Shown here: positions 16,864 to 25,718 of the stretch, in pieces
How the letters are laid out: each line of letters opens with the position of its first letter
Numbering within the stretch: the stretch's first letter is position 1
From: Alienimonas chondri
GTDB taxonomy: Bacteria; Planctomycetota; Planctomycetia; Planctomycetales; Planctomycetaceae
Length of the DNA stretch: 64,000 nucleotides
Direction of reading: 5' to 3'
Assembly: GCF_013036045.1 (NCBI RefSeq)
Contig: NZ_WTPX01000007.1
Span: 1-64,000, forward strand
Notes under the pieces: model-generated
Databases searched by the model: none
Told to the model about the DNA's origin: nothing
The model's input: only the letters and a program-made list of their open reading frames with translations
Translations under genes and position numbers: made by a program

Positions 16864-17496
16864 TCAGGCATTCACCTGTTCAAAAACGACCGGCGGACGA
16901 CTGACCTCGGCCAACTCCGACGCGATCGCGGCCGGGTCGTACTGACGGGCCGCACGGATGCGCACGATCGGAAGACCGGCCGCGGCGAGGGCCCTGTCTT
17001 TCACCCCGTCTGCCCTTCGGGCTCTCGCGGTGTTGTGTGATGCGTCATCCAGCTCGACCACGGCGACCGGCACCAAGGACGAACCTTCGCAGATCACAAA
17101 GTCGACATGCTTCTGGGACACTTTGCGAAAGTGCGTGAGGTAGTTCGCGGACTCCTGAGGAACCTCCACCAGATCGGCGAGCCGGACCTTCGAGAAAATG
17201 GTCTGGCCCGCTTCCTTCGCTTCGATCAGGACGCTGTAGAACCGTCGCTCTGCCGGCGACAACAGGGAGGCCACACGCCGATACGGCAGCGGCTCACCTG
17301 AGGGCTCATCCGGCGGGTCCATCGGGGGCGCGGTCTTCCGTAACCGGGTTTTGCGTAGGATCGCCTTGACGATCCAGCGGGTGAACAACTTGAAGAGCGC
17401 CGGCAGAAGCACAAGGCTCAAGCCTCCCAGCACGATCGGCCAATAGAGGGGTTCCAACAGGCCGAAGAGCGTCGGCGATTCGGTTTCCGTGGGCAC
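16864..17496 (-). CDS. DUF2726 protein with an N-terminal membrane anchor
   Basis: 210 residues. Residues about 15-40 (LYWPIVLGGLSLVLLPALFKLF) form a membrane segment. The remainder matches DUF2726, a presumed PD-(D/E)XK-like nuclease fold: LLSPAERRFYSVLIEA, then HVDFVICEGSSLVPVAVVELDDASHN, in which D and E residues resemble the nuclease triad, then VKDRALAAAGLPIVRIRA. The cellular target is unknown. The start is a GTG. The gene lies between two repeats (16782 and 17613) in an otherwise gene-poor stretch. Confidence 0.83.
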   Translation of the reverse strand: MPTETESPTLFGLLEPLYWPIVLGGLSLVLLPALFKLFTRWIVKAILRKTRLRKTAPPMDPPDEPSGEPLPYRRVASLLSPAERRFYSVLIEAKEAGQTIFSKVRLADLVEVPQESANYLTHFRKVSQKHVDFVICEGSSLVPVAVVELDDASHNTARARRADGVKDRALAAAGLPIVRIRAARQYDPAAIASELAEVSRPPVVFEQVNA

Positions 17497-17612
17497 TTAG
17501 CAGGTTCAGTCGGGGATGGAGTCGGTCTGTGCGAAACCTGACCAACTCCGAGCATGATGCCCTTAGCACGAAGGGCCGGCAAAGCGGGGCGAGGATGTGA
17601 GCGACGACGGCG

Positions 17613-17792
17613 GGGTGGCCGGGGTCGGCCGGCGAGCCGCGCCGGGAGAGCGTATCGGCATGGACCGGCCGCCCCCGGGAGGGACGACGCGCGGTCTCGG
17701 AAGAGAGCGATCGGGCGTCGCCCGTTCCGGGGGCGGCCCGGCCACGCTCACACCTTGGACGGGAGCCGACAGCGGGCCGACCCCGGCCACCC
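17613..17792. repeat. Large nested palindrome
   Basis: Outer arms 17613-17629 and 17776-17792 are exact 17-base reverse complements (GGGTGGCCGGGGTCGGC). A second pair, 17667-17678 and 17727-17738, gives 12 exact bases (GGCCGCCCCCGG). The words GTGAGCGACGACGG and CGCTCACACC outside and inside it recall the dispersed element family. It fills most of the 330-base gap 17497-17828, in which I see no gene. Confidence 0.75.
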
Positions 17793-17828
17793 GTCCGCTT
17801 GTTGTCGACGACACAGAGACGGGATCGG

Positions 17829-18503
17829 TTACGGAGCGGGAGACCCGGAAGCCTCACTATACTGTCGCATGATTTCTTCGAGCGGCAACCAATACAACTC
17901 CTTCATGCCCTTGCGCTCACCCCCTTTCTCTTCCTTACACAATTCAATATATCCAGCCAAGTGAAAGACGATCTGGATGCAGCAGTTCTTGAAGTCGTCC
18001 TTGACCTTCTCGGGATCATCGGAGCCCTTGCAGCCGATCTTCAAGTCCATGCTTCGCAGAGCTTCGATGACGTGCTTCCGCGTTTCGTTTATCGCCTTCC
18101 CGTCCCGGTCTCGAAACGAAGTGTCGAAGCCGAGACCCTGCCCTATCCGACCATCGAAGTGAGCAGCACGGTTCCTGATTTCGGCGATTCTTTCGCAAGC
18201 AATGATTACATAGTTGGGCACTAGCCCGAACATGGCGACGATTTTGATGCGACCGCCGATCGTCATGCCCGAGCCGGTCGAGAGATAAGCACGCGTCTTG
18301 TCTTCGTCCACCGCGGCGGATCGAATCAAGTCACCGAGCATTTCTTCAATCAACGCACAAAGAACTAATACGGTCCCTCGATCCGATTCGGTCTCGACGT
18401 GCCGAAATGCATCGGAAAGACGCTGCGTTCCAGAATTTCGATAAACCATCACGAGTGCGGATATCACGCTGAACACCGGAGACGGCTTTATATCAACAGG
18501 CAT
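17829..18503 (-). CDS. MltR-like protein (mannitol-repressor domain)
   Basis: 224 residues. The central part resembles MltR-type proteins: RGTVLVLCALIEEMLGDLIRSA, a short GRIKIVAMFGL helix and RIAEIRNRAAHFDGRIG, the last being the IRNxxAH motif of this group. MltR is a co-regulator of mannitol genes in enterics, but most relatives lack any link to mannitol, and none is visible here. The gene appears clearly less GC-rich and uses more A/T-ending codons than its neighbours, and a copy of the dispersed palindrome lies about 100 bases upstream; both hint at horizontal acquisition. Confidence 0.72.
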   Translation of the reverse strand: MPVDIKPSPVFSVISALVMVYRNSGTQRLSDAFRHVETESDRGTVLVLCALIEEMLGDLIRSAAVDEDKTRAYLSTGSGMTIGGRIKIVAMFGLVPNYVIIACERIAEIRNRAAHFDGRIGQGLGFDTSFRDRDGKAINETRKHVIEALRSMDLKIGCKGSDDPEKVKDDFKNCCIQIVFHLAGYIELCKEEKGGERKGMKELYWLPLEEIMRQYSEASGSPAP

Positions 18504-18601
18504 AGCTACGCCCTGAAGTTGCTAACGCTTTGAGGAAATGGTCGGATAGAGTACACGGACAAGCCCTACGTTAGACAAGTTCGGGCGGGTGACATTGTTC
18601 C

Positions 18602-18739
18602 GTGTGCCATGCTCTCACTGGCCGGCGGAGCGGCAGCGGAGCCGGACGGGATGAGCATGCGGAGCGACGCCCGCCCCCGCAACAGGCCGTCGGCGTCTCA
18701 CTCCATGCCCACCCGCCTCCGGCGTGAGAGCAGGGCGCC
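18602..18739. repeat. Dispersed palindromic element, copy 3
   Basis: Left arm GTGTGCCATGCTCTCAC (18602-18618) is identical to that of copy 2; inner ATGAGCATGCGGAGCGACG; the right arm GTGAGAGCAGGGCGCC (18724-18739) has diverged. The rest of the 397-base gap 18504-18900 shows nothing else that I can name. Confidence 0.8.
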
Positions 18740-18900
18740 CGGCGGCGGCCCGGTCGTGGTCGTTCCGGGGGCAAGATGACCCGCGGGGCGGCGTGGGGCG
18801 GCTCGATCTATTCTAATCCCGGGGAACCCGCCTCCCCCGCTCCGCCGCGCGGGGCCGAGACGCCCCCTGACGAACTGGTCTGACGAACCCAATCGACCCC

Positions 18901-20604
18901 ATGGCTTACGACTGGAAGAACCTCAAGGGCGACCTGTTCGGCGGGCTGGTGGCGGGGATCATCGCCCTGCCGCTGGCGCTGGCGTTCGGCGTGCAGTCCG
19001 GGTTGGGGGCCGAAGCCGGGCTGTACGGCGGGATCGCGGTCGGCATCTTCGCGGCCCTGCTCGGCGGCACGCGGACGCAGGCGTCCGGCCCGACCGGCCC
19101 GATGACCGTCGTCTCCGCCTCGATCGTCGTGTACGCGATCTCCGCGGCCGGAGACCTCAAGAGCGGCCTCGGGATCGTGCTGCTGTCGTTCCTCGCCGGC
19201 GGGGTGTTCCAAATCGGGCTGGGCCTGCTGGGCGTCGGCCGGTACGTCCGCTACTTCCCCTACCCGGTCGTGAGCGGGTTCATGAGCGGCGTGGGGGTCA
19301 TCATCATCCTGCTGCAGCTCTGGCCGCTGCTGGGGGAGAAGTCGCCCAAGTCGACGCTCGGGGTCGTCACGAAGTTCGGCGAGTCCGACTGGCAGATTAA
19401 TTGGGCCGCGGTCGGGCTGGGCCTGTTCACCCTCGTGGTCAACTACCTCTTCCCGAAGGTGACCAAGAAGGTCCCCAGCGTGCTGGTCGCCCTGCTGGCC
19501 GGCACCGGGGCGGCCCTGCTGCTGGGCCTGGACGTGCCGACGATCGACGACATCCCCTCCGGCCTGCCGGCCCCGCAGTTCGACGCGCTCTTCGACGTCG
19601 CCGCGGAGCACTACCTGTTCGTGCTCCAGAGCGGCCTGACGCTGGCCCTGCTGGGTTCGATCGACTCCCTGCTGACCTCGGTGATCGCCGACAACCTGAC
19701 CCGGGACCGGCACGACAGCCGGCGGGAGCTGATCGGGCAGGGCGTGGGGAACGCGATCGCGGCGGTGTTCGGCGGCATCCCGGGGGCTGGGGCGACCAAG
19801 GGGACGGTCGTGAACATCAACGCCGGGGCGAAGACGCGGCTGTCCGGCGTCACGCACGGCCTGTTTCAGCTGGCCGCCCTGCTGGGGGCGGGGGCGCTGG
19901 TGTCGTACATCCCGCTCAGCGTGCTGGCCGGCCTGCTGATCTCCGTGGGGATCGCCATCATCGACACCAAGGGGCTGAAGCACCTGACGGACGTGCCCAA
20001 AGCCGACGCCGCGGTGCTGCTGGTCGTGTTCGTCTGGACGGTGTTCGGGAACCTGATCCACGCCGTGGCGGCCGGCGTGGTGCTGGCCAGCGTGCTGTTC
20101 ATGAAGAAGGCCGCCGATTTGATCGAGGCCGGGTCGACCGTCTCGCCGCTCGACCCGGAGCCCGTCTGGGAGGACGAGTCGGCCGGCGCCCAAACCGAAG
20201 CGGCCGCCGGAACCGCGGCCGCCGGGCTGCCCGCCGCCGAGGAGGGCGTCTTCGTCAAGCACCTGTACGGCCCGCTGTTTTTCGGGTTCAGCGCCGGCTT
20301 CCGGGACTTGGTCGAAACGCTGCCGGCGGAGGCGGAGGTCGTCGTGATCCGCGGGGAGCGGGTTCCTTATATCGACCAGTCGGGCCTCTACACCCTGGAG
20401 GACGCCGCCCTGGCCCTGACGCGGAAGGGCAAGTCGGTCGTGCTGACCGGCTTCCGCGGCCAGCCGCTGGACATGCTCCGCCGCGTGGAGTTGATCCCCG
20501 GCCTCATCCCGGAGGCCCGCGTCTTCGACACCTTCGCGGACTTCCGGGCATGGCTGCGGGCCGGCAAGCCCGAGCCGGCCGAGGAGGCGAATGCGTCGAG
20601 TTAG
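18901..20604 (+). CDS. SulP-family inorganic anion transporter with STAS domain
   Basis: 567 residues. About ten to twelve hydrophobic segments fill residues 10-415, including the SulP hallmark near the start (LFGGLVAGIIALPLALAFGVQSGL) and the segment SGPTGPMTVVSASIV. The cytoplasmic STAS domain is at about 445-555 (VKHLYGPLFFGFSAGF ... YIDQSGLYTLEDAA); the usual serine before SG is Gln here. The family carries sulfate, bicarbonate or other anions, often with Na+. Given the sulfatases in this window, sulfate is attractive, but bicarbonate transporters look alike. Confidence 0.93.
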   Translation: MAYDWKNLKGDLFGGLVAGIIALPLALAFGVQSGLGAEAGLYGGIAVGIFAALLGGTRTQASGPTGPMTVVSASIVVYAISAAGDLKSGLGIVLLSFLAGGVFQIGLGLLGVGRYVRYFPYPVVSGFMSGVGVIIILLQLWPLLGEKSPKSTLGVVTKFGESDWQINWAAVGLGLFTLVVNYLFPKVTKKVPSVLVALLAGTGAALLLGLDVPTIDDIPSGLPAPQFDALFDVAAEHYLFVLQSGLTLALLGSIDSLLTSVIADNLTRDRHDSRRELIGQGVGNAIAAVFGGIPGAGATKGTVVNINAGAKTRLSGVTHGLFQLAALLGAGALVSYIPLSVLAGLLISVGIAIIDTKGLKHLTDVPKADAAVLLVVFVWTVFGNLIHAVAAGVVLASVLFMKKAADLIEAGSTVSPLDPEPVWEDESAGAQTEAAAGTAAAGLPAAEEGVFVKHLYGPLFFGFSAGFRDLVETLPAEAEVVVIRGERVPYIDQSGLYTLEDAALALTRKGKSVVLTGFRGQPLDMLRRVELIPGLIPEARVFDTFADFRAWLRAGKPEPAEEANASS

Positions 20605-20610
20605 TACAGG

Positions 20611-20712
20611 TTTTGCTGGGCGCCGGGCGCCATGCTCACACCGCGAAGCGTCCTTGGAGCGCTGTGAGCAGGCAAGCGACGCCGGCGGGTCGTTGAGGGG
20701 ACCGCGTCGCTC
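20611..20712. repeat. Dispersed palindromic element, copy 4 (shortened)
   Basis: GCGCCGGGCGCCATGCTCACACC, here with the CT dinucleotide lost from the arm, followed by CTGTGAGCAGGCAAGCGACG and ending in GTCGCTCTTCATG. It separates the convergent SulP and zinc-ribbon genes. Confidence 0.65.
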
Positions 20713-20727
20713 TTCATGACCTACCGA

Positions 20728-21435
20728 CTACAGCACCGGAATCTGCCCCCGTCCGTGGGTCGATCCCGACTCCTCTTCCGCCGCGAGCAGGCGCGCGACC
20801 AGATCCGCAAAACAAGACTGGCTGCGGATCTCCGCGTCTTCAGCGATGGTGTTCAGCAGCATGCGGACGCGTTGAAACTGTCGCGTCGCGAACACGCCGC
20901 GTTCGATGAGGAACAGGCAGGCGTCCGCCATTTTGAACGCCTGCCGCTCGTCCCTGTCGGGGACGTGGTAGAGCGTCTCGTACGTCTCCCGATTTCGCGC
21001 CACCTCCTGTTGGGCCTTCCGACACGCGACGCAGCGCACGCAGCCGGAATCGAGGCCGAACCCCAGTTCCTCGTACCAATACTGCTGCTCCGCGGCGAAG
21101 AAAATATACGGGCGTTTGCAGTCCCGGCATCGCCCCTCGAGGTCGAAATAGTGGGTCACCGCGAAGGTGGCGGGCGTTTGTTTCGCGAGATCAGCGGCGA
21201 TCGCGGTGTTCGGGATGCGCTTGGCCGGCTCGAAATCGACAAGGAGATCGGCGTGCGGCCAAGCTTCCCCGACCGCGGCTTCATAGCGGGCGAGAACCTC
21301 TGCGCGGGTGGTCGTGTTCCAATGCAGATGGACGGCGGGATTCGTCGGGTCCGGGTCGAGTCCCGAAAGATTCGGCCCGCGGCCGAATCGGGGATGCTCG
21401 ACGAACTCCGCGTAGCGATCGGACGGTTGCGGCAT
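20728..21435 (-). CDS. Zinc-ribbon domain protein
   Basis: 235 residues from MPQPSDRY. A zinc ribbon spans about residues 101-140: CRDCKRPYIFFAAEQQYWYEE ... CVRCVACRK (two CxxC knuckles plus FxxxEQxxxYE), matching the 'probable zinc-ribbon' family that is otherwise uncharacterised. The N-terminal part (LHWNTTTRAEVLARY) and the helical C-terminal part are not recognised. The start is set by GAGGA six bases upstream; a longer reading frame begins at 21528 but lacks a ribosome site. The gene sits between two copies of the dispersed palindrome. Confidence 0.78.
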   Translation of the reverse strand: MPQPSDRYAEFVEHPRFGRGPNLSGLDPDPTNPAVHLHWNTTTRAEVLARYEAAVGEAWPHADLLVDFEPAKRIPNTAIAADLAKQTPATFAVTHYFDLEGRCRDCKRPYIFFAAEQQYWYEELGFGLDSGCVRCVACRKAQQEVARNRETYETLYHVPDRDERQAFKMADACLFLIERGVFATRQFQRVRMLLNTIAEDAEIRSQSCFADLVARLLAAEEESGSTHGRGQIPVL

Positions 21436-21601
21436 CAGGTGTCCTCGCGGGTGACCGGGATCGAATCGAAGTCTACTGACGCCGCTGCACGAGCGACGAA
21501 GGATTGGCCAGCCCGAGGCGCCCCGCATGACGCCCCCGGCGTTCCCTCACCCAGACTCCTGACACGCCGACCGGTTCGGGCGAAACGAGTCGGATCTTGC
21601 A

Positions 21602-21740
21602 GTGTGCCAGGCTCTCACCGCGTAGCGTCAGCGGAAGGGGTGAGCATGCGATCGACGTCCGACCGTCGTGAGCGAATCCTCGTCGCTTTGCATGCTCAGC
21701 CGCCTCCGGCGTGGGCGCACGGCACGCTGGCGCCCGGTCG
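21602..21740. repeat. Dispersed palindromic element, copy 5
   Basis: Left arm GTGTGCCAGGCTCTCAC (21602-21618, one change), GGTGAGCATGCGATCGACG, then TTTGCATGCTCAGCCGCC and a diverged right arm GTGGGCGCACGGCAC. The gap 21436-21746 contains nothing else that I can name. Confidence 0.78.
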
Positions 21741-21746
21741 CTTCGT

Positions 21747-23018
21747 CTATTCTTCTGGATCCGCCACTCCGTCGCCGTCGGCGTCGGTTACGCCGGAGAG
21801 CGGGTGGTTCGTCACGGCCTCCCAGGCGATCCGGCGGAAGAGGGCGTCGAGTTTCTCGCTGGGGTGATCCGACGAACCACGAAAGCGGATCGGGGCGTCG
21901 ATCAACGCCGGGGAGCGACGATAGAGCGTCGCGTAGAAGACATAACCCTCCAGCCGGTCGAAACCGGGGCCGAGGTGGCCGATGCGGTCTTTCCAAACGG
22001 AGCGTTCCTTGCCGCCGGCGAGCCGGTGCACGCCCTCGACGCCCGGCAGCTTTCCTTCGGCGGCCAGCTTCGCCGCGGCGGCGACGGCGTCGTTGGTGGG
22101 CAGCACGTAGACCCGCTCCGTCGTCGCGGCCCGCACCGCCCGGACGAGCTTGAGGCTCTCGTCCTGCCGCTCCCGCCGCATGTGTTCGATCACCTCGGGG
22201 GTGAACACGTCGTCGGAGTCCGGCACGCGCGTCACGCCGGCGGCCCCGGTCAGTTGATCGATCTGCGGCCACGCGTCCGACAAATAAAACTTCATCTCCG
22301 GGTGATACTTCAAGCAGTACTCGATCCAGCAGGTATAAAACTCCGGCCGGTCGTGGTGGTAGGGCGAGAGGATCATCGCCTCCCAGTCCGCATTGGCGAT
22401 CGCGGCGAGCAGCTTGGGGACGGGTTTGCCGTCGAATTGAAAGATCCCGTTCTCCTGCTCCCATTTATAGCGGGCGCTGCCGGTGACGCCGCCGCCGGTG
22501 TGCAGACAGAGCGGTTGTTCGAACCCCGCCGCCCGCGTGATCAGCGGCAGCGTGCCGTATCCCGGCGCCATAAAACTGTGTCCCACGCCGACGATTCGCA
22601 TCCCCCCGTCGGTCGGTTTCGGGAACGACAGCGGTTCCGGCGCGGCGGGCGCCGACCGGGCGACCGGGCCGCGTTGGTAGAGTTCCAGTGTCGCGTCCGC
22701 GTCGAGTCGGCTGGCGGCATACGGGGGGAAGTCGGAATCGGCCCACCGCGGGTCGAGCTTCAACGGCGGCGGGGGACCGAGCTTGGCATTGTTCTGCGTC
22801 CCGCGCTGACCGCGAGCGGCGCGGCGGTACTCCGCGGCTTCCCCGGCGGTGAGGCGCCCGTCGCCGTTCGCGTCGGCTTCCGGGAATCGCTTCAGCCATT
22901 GGGCGAGCTGCCGCTCCGACGGCGGGGCCGACTGGGCGAACGCCGCCGTCCCTCCGACCGTACAGAGAACGAGCAGCGCGGCGAACGACCGGTGGACCGC
23001 GGGAGCGTCGAGCGTCAT
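21747..23018 (-). CDS. Exported EF-hand protein, possible SGNH-like hydrolase
   Basis: 423 residues starting MTLDAPAVH, with a signal peptide (SFAALLVLCTVGGTAAFAQ). An EF-hand calcium loop DANGDGRLTAGE is near residue 48 and a second, DADGDGVADPEE, ends the protein, as in dockerin-like or thrombospondin-type calcium loops. The body has MRIVGVGHSFMAPGYGT, where GHSF could be the nucleophile block of an SGNH/GDSL hydrolase. The ATG is chosen because it begins the signal peptide; the in-frame upstream region is antisense to the helicase gene. Function unknown; extracytoplasmic. Confidence 0.78.
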   Translation of the reverse strand: MTLDAPAVHRSFAALLVLCTVGGTAAFAQSAPPSERQLAQWLKRFPEADANGDGRLTAGEAAEYRRAARGQRGTQNNAKLGPPPPLKLDPRWADSDFPPYAASRLDADATLELYQRGPVARSAPAAPEPLSFPKPTDGGMRIVGVGHSFMAPGYGTLPLITRAAGFEQPLCLHTGGGVTGSARYKWEQENGIFQFDGKPVPKLLAAIANADWEAMILSPYHHDRPEFYTCWIEYCLKYHPEMKFYLSDAWPQIDQLTGAAGVTRVPDSDDVFTPEVIEHMRRERQDESLKLVRAVRAATTERVYVLPTNDAVAAAAKLAAEGKLPGVEGVHRLAGGKERSVWKDRIGHLGPGFDRLEGYVFYATLYRRSPALIDAPIRFRGSSDHPSEKLDALFRRIAWEAVTNHPLSGVTDADGDGVADPEE

Positions 23019-23177
23019 GGGAACGTCGTCAGGGGTTCGTGAAGTGAATTGATCGTCCGCCCCGCGACCGCCGCGGGTCAACCGTGCGTCCGCACCCCGC
23101 AGTCGGCGGGTTCGCCGCCGCCTCGCTTTCCCGTAGGATCGCCCGACCGCACGGACGTTCAGCAACGAGTCTCCCCC

Positions 23178-25619
23178 ATGCCCCGCCCCCCGCGACCGCG
23201 TCCGCCCCGTGTCCACATGGAAGGGGCTTCGCCCGAAGAACTGTCGGCCGATCACTCCCGCGCCGCCGCGGGGATTGACGGGGCCGCGGAGGCGGACGAT
23301 CTCACGCCCGCCCAACGGGCCGCGGTGGAGCACTTCCGCGGGCCGCTCTTGGTGCTGGCCGGGCCGGGGTCGGGCAAGACGCGGGTCATCACCCGCCGCA
23401 TCGCCCGGCTCGTGGAGCGGGGCGTCGATCCGCGGCAGATCCTCGCCATCACCTTCACCAACAAAGCGGCCGGCGAGATGGCCGACCGCGTCGCCGCCCT
23501 GCTGCCCGGCACGCGGGTCTGGGTCAGCACCTTCCACCGCTTCTGCAGCCGGCTGCTGCGTCGCTACGGTCAGGCGGTCGGGCTGAAGGAGAACTTCAGC
23601 ATCTACGACACCGCCGACCAGGCCGCGCTGATGCGGCGGGTGCTGAGCGAAAAAGACGTCGACGCCGCCGCGTATCCGCCGGGCCAGTTATTAAATCGAA
23701 TCGGCCGGGCGAAGAACGAGATGCTGACCGCGGAGCGGTTCAAGCTGAAGTTCGAGCACGAGGTCGGCGATCATATCGAAGCGGTGCTCGCCAAGGTCTA
23801 TCCCGCCTATCAGAAGGCGCTGCTGGACAGCAACGCGGTCGACTTCGACGACCTGCTGTTGCACGCCGTCACGCTGCTGGAGGACAGCCCGGAACTGCGG
23901 GAGCATCTGGACGACCGGCACCGCTTTATTCTGGTCGATGAATATCAGGATACGAACCTCGCCCAATATCAACTCGTCAAGGCGCTCTCGCAGGATCATC
24001 CGAACCTCTGCGCCACCGGCGACCCGGACCAGAGCATCTACGGCTGGCGGGGCGCCAAGATCGAGAACATCCTGCGCTTCGAGCGGGACTATCCCGGCGC
24101 GAAGGCGATCCGGCTGGAGGAGAACTTCCGCAGCACCGGGGCGATTCTCTTCGCGGCGGATGAATTGATCGCCAACAACGTCCATCGCAAGGCGAAAAAG
24201 CTGATCGGCGTGGGCGAGGAGGGCGAGAGTCCGCGGCGCCTCTATTGCCGCGACGGCAAGCACGAGGCCGACGCGATCGCCGAGGAGGTGCACGACGCGG
24301 TGCACGCCGGCAAATACAAACCGGCGGACGTGGCGGTCTTTTATCGGGTCAACGCCCTCTCGCGGGAACTGGAACTCGCCTTCTCCCGTCGCGGCGTGCC
24401 CTATCAGGTCGCCGCGGGCACGGCGTTTTATGATCGCATGGAGGTGAAGGACACGCTGGCCTACCTGCGTCTGCTGGCGAACCCGGACGACCGCGTCGCC
24501 TTCGCCCGGTCGGTCAATAAGCCGAAACGGGGCATCGGCGCCACGACGCAGCGGCGGGTCTTGAACTTCGCGGACGCCCACGGGCTCGATATGCTCGAAG
24601 CGGCCCGCCGGGCCGGCGAGGCCAGCGGCGTCAGCAAGCGGGCGGCGACGCTGGTCGGCAAGTTCGCCGCGATCCTCGACGCCCTCAGCGCCAAAGCCGC
24701 CGGCCCCGTCGCCCCGCTGGTGCGGGCGGTGCTGGACGAAAGCGGCTTGGCGAAGGCGTGGGCGGAGGGCGACGAGGAAGAAATGCAACGGCTCGCCAAC
24801 GCCGACGAACTCGTCACCGCCGCGGCTCAATACGACCACGAACAACAGGGCGCCGGCAGCCTCGACGGCTTTTTGGAGACGACGGCGTTATTAGCGGACT
24901 CCGACGCCGTCGAACCGGACAGCGGTCGCGTCACGTTAATGACGCTGCACGCCGCGAAGGGGCTGGAATATCCGATCGTCTACGTCATCGGCGTCGAGCA
25001 GAACTTATTGCCCCACGAACGCAGCCTCAAAGCGTTCGACGGCCGCGAGATCGAGGAGGAACGGCGGTTGTTATTCGTCGGCGTCACCCGGGCGATGAAG
25101 AAGCTCACAGTCACGCACACCCGCCGCCGGGAGGTCCGCGGTCGGCCTCAACACTGCATTCCCAGCGACTTCCTCACGGAGATGACGCTGGACCTCGACG
25201 ACCGCAGCGGCGGCGACGCCTGGGGCTCCCGCGGCTACGACTACGAGGACTTCTCGCAGGAGGTCGACGACGGCCCCGACTGGGAACATCCCCAGGACGA
25301 CTCGCTCCAGGGCGACGACCCCGACGTCGAATCGACGGCTCCGCCGAACGTCGGTTCCCTCACGCAGAACAAATTGCGACTGACGACCGGCGCCGGCTTG
25401 CTCAACGGCGAGACCACCGGGGCGACCGTTCCGGTGCGGGAGGACGGCCCGATGGGCTTCAAGGTCGGCCAGACGGTCCGTCACCCGCGGTTCGGTTTGG
25501 GACGGGTCGTCAGCAGCGACGGCAGCGCCCGCAATCAGCGAGTCAGCGTGCTGTTTGAGGACGCGGAGGTCCCGAAAACCTTCGTCGCCAGCAAAGCCCC
25601 GCTGCAACCGGTTGGGTAA
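23178..25619 (+). CDS. UvrD/PcrA-family DNA helicase
   Basis: 813 residues, superfamily 1 3'-5' helicase for repair and replication restart. Walker A GPGSGKT at 62-68, Walker B VDEYQDT, GDPDQSIYGWRGA (motif III), VRNxLSRELE-type region, VTLMTLHAAKGLEYPIVYVIG (motif V) and RRLLFVGVTRAMKKL (motif VI) are all present. The C-terminal MGFKVGQTVRHPRFGLGRVV domain is the Tudor-like module that binds RNA polymerase in PcrA. An N-terminal Pro/Arg-rich extension of about 40 residues is unusual; a start at 23217 would remove part of it. Confidence 0.95.
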   Translation: MPRPPRPRPPRVHMEGASPEELSADHSRAAAGIDGAAEADDLTPAQRAAVEHFRGPLLVLAGPGSGKTRVITRRIARLVERGVDPRQILAITFTNKAAGEMADRVAALLPGTRVWVSTFHRFCSRLLRRYGQAVGLKENFSIYDTADQAALMRRVLSEKDVDAAAYPPGQLLNRIGRAKNEMLTAERFKLKFEHEVGDHIEAVLAKVYPAYQKALLDSNAVDFDDLLLHAVTLLEDSPELREHLDDRHRFILVDEYQDTNLAQYQLVKALSQDHPNLCATGDPDQSIYGWRGAKIENILRFERDYPGAKAIRLEENFRSTGAILFAADELIANNVHRKAKKLIGVGEEGESPRRLYCRDGKHEADAIAEEVHDAVHAGKYKPADVAVFYRVNALSRELELAFSRRGVPYQVAAGTAFYDRMEVKDTLAYLRLLANPDDRVAFARSVNKPKRGIGATTQRRVLNFADAHGLDMLEAARRAGEASGVSKRAATLVGKFAAILDALSAKAAGPVAPLVRAVLDESGLAKAWAEGDEEEMQRLANADELVTAAAQYDHEQQGAGSLDGFLETTALLADSDAVEPDSGRVTLMTLHAAKGLEYPIVYVIGVEQNLLPHERSLKAFDGREIEEERRLLFVGVTRAMKKLTVTHTRRREVRGRPQHCIPSDFLTEMTLDLDDRSGGDAWGSRGYDYEDFSQEVDDGPDWEHPQDDSLQGDDPDVESTAPPNVGSLTQNKLRLTTGAGLLNGETTGATVPVREDGPMGFKVGQTVRHPRFGLGRVVSSDGSARNQRVSVLFEDAEVPKTFVASKAPLQPVG

Positions 25620-25718
25620 TGTCGGATGTCGGATTTGGGAAGTGGGATGTGACTTGGGAGCGCGACCGGGACCGATGTTTCAATATCCCACGTCCGACAT
25701 CCCCCATCCCACATTCCG

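Noticed and set aside
25620..25718. Possible inverted repeat between helicase and recombinase genes (GGATGT/ACATCC words)
   Set aside because: Arms match only loosely when aligned; not clear enough to call a repeat, although the words are suggestive.
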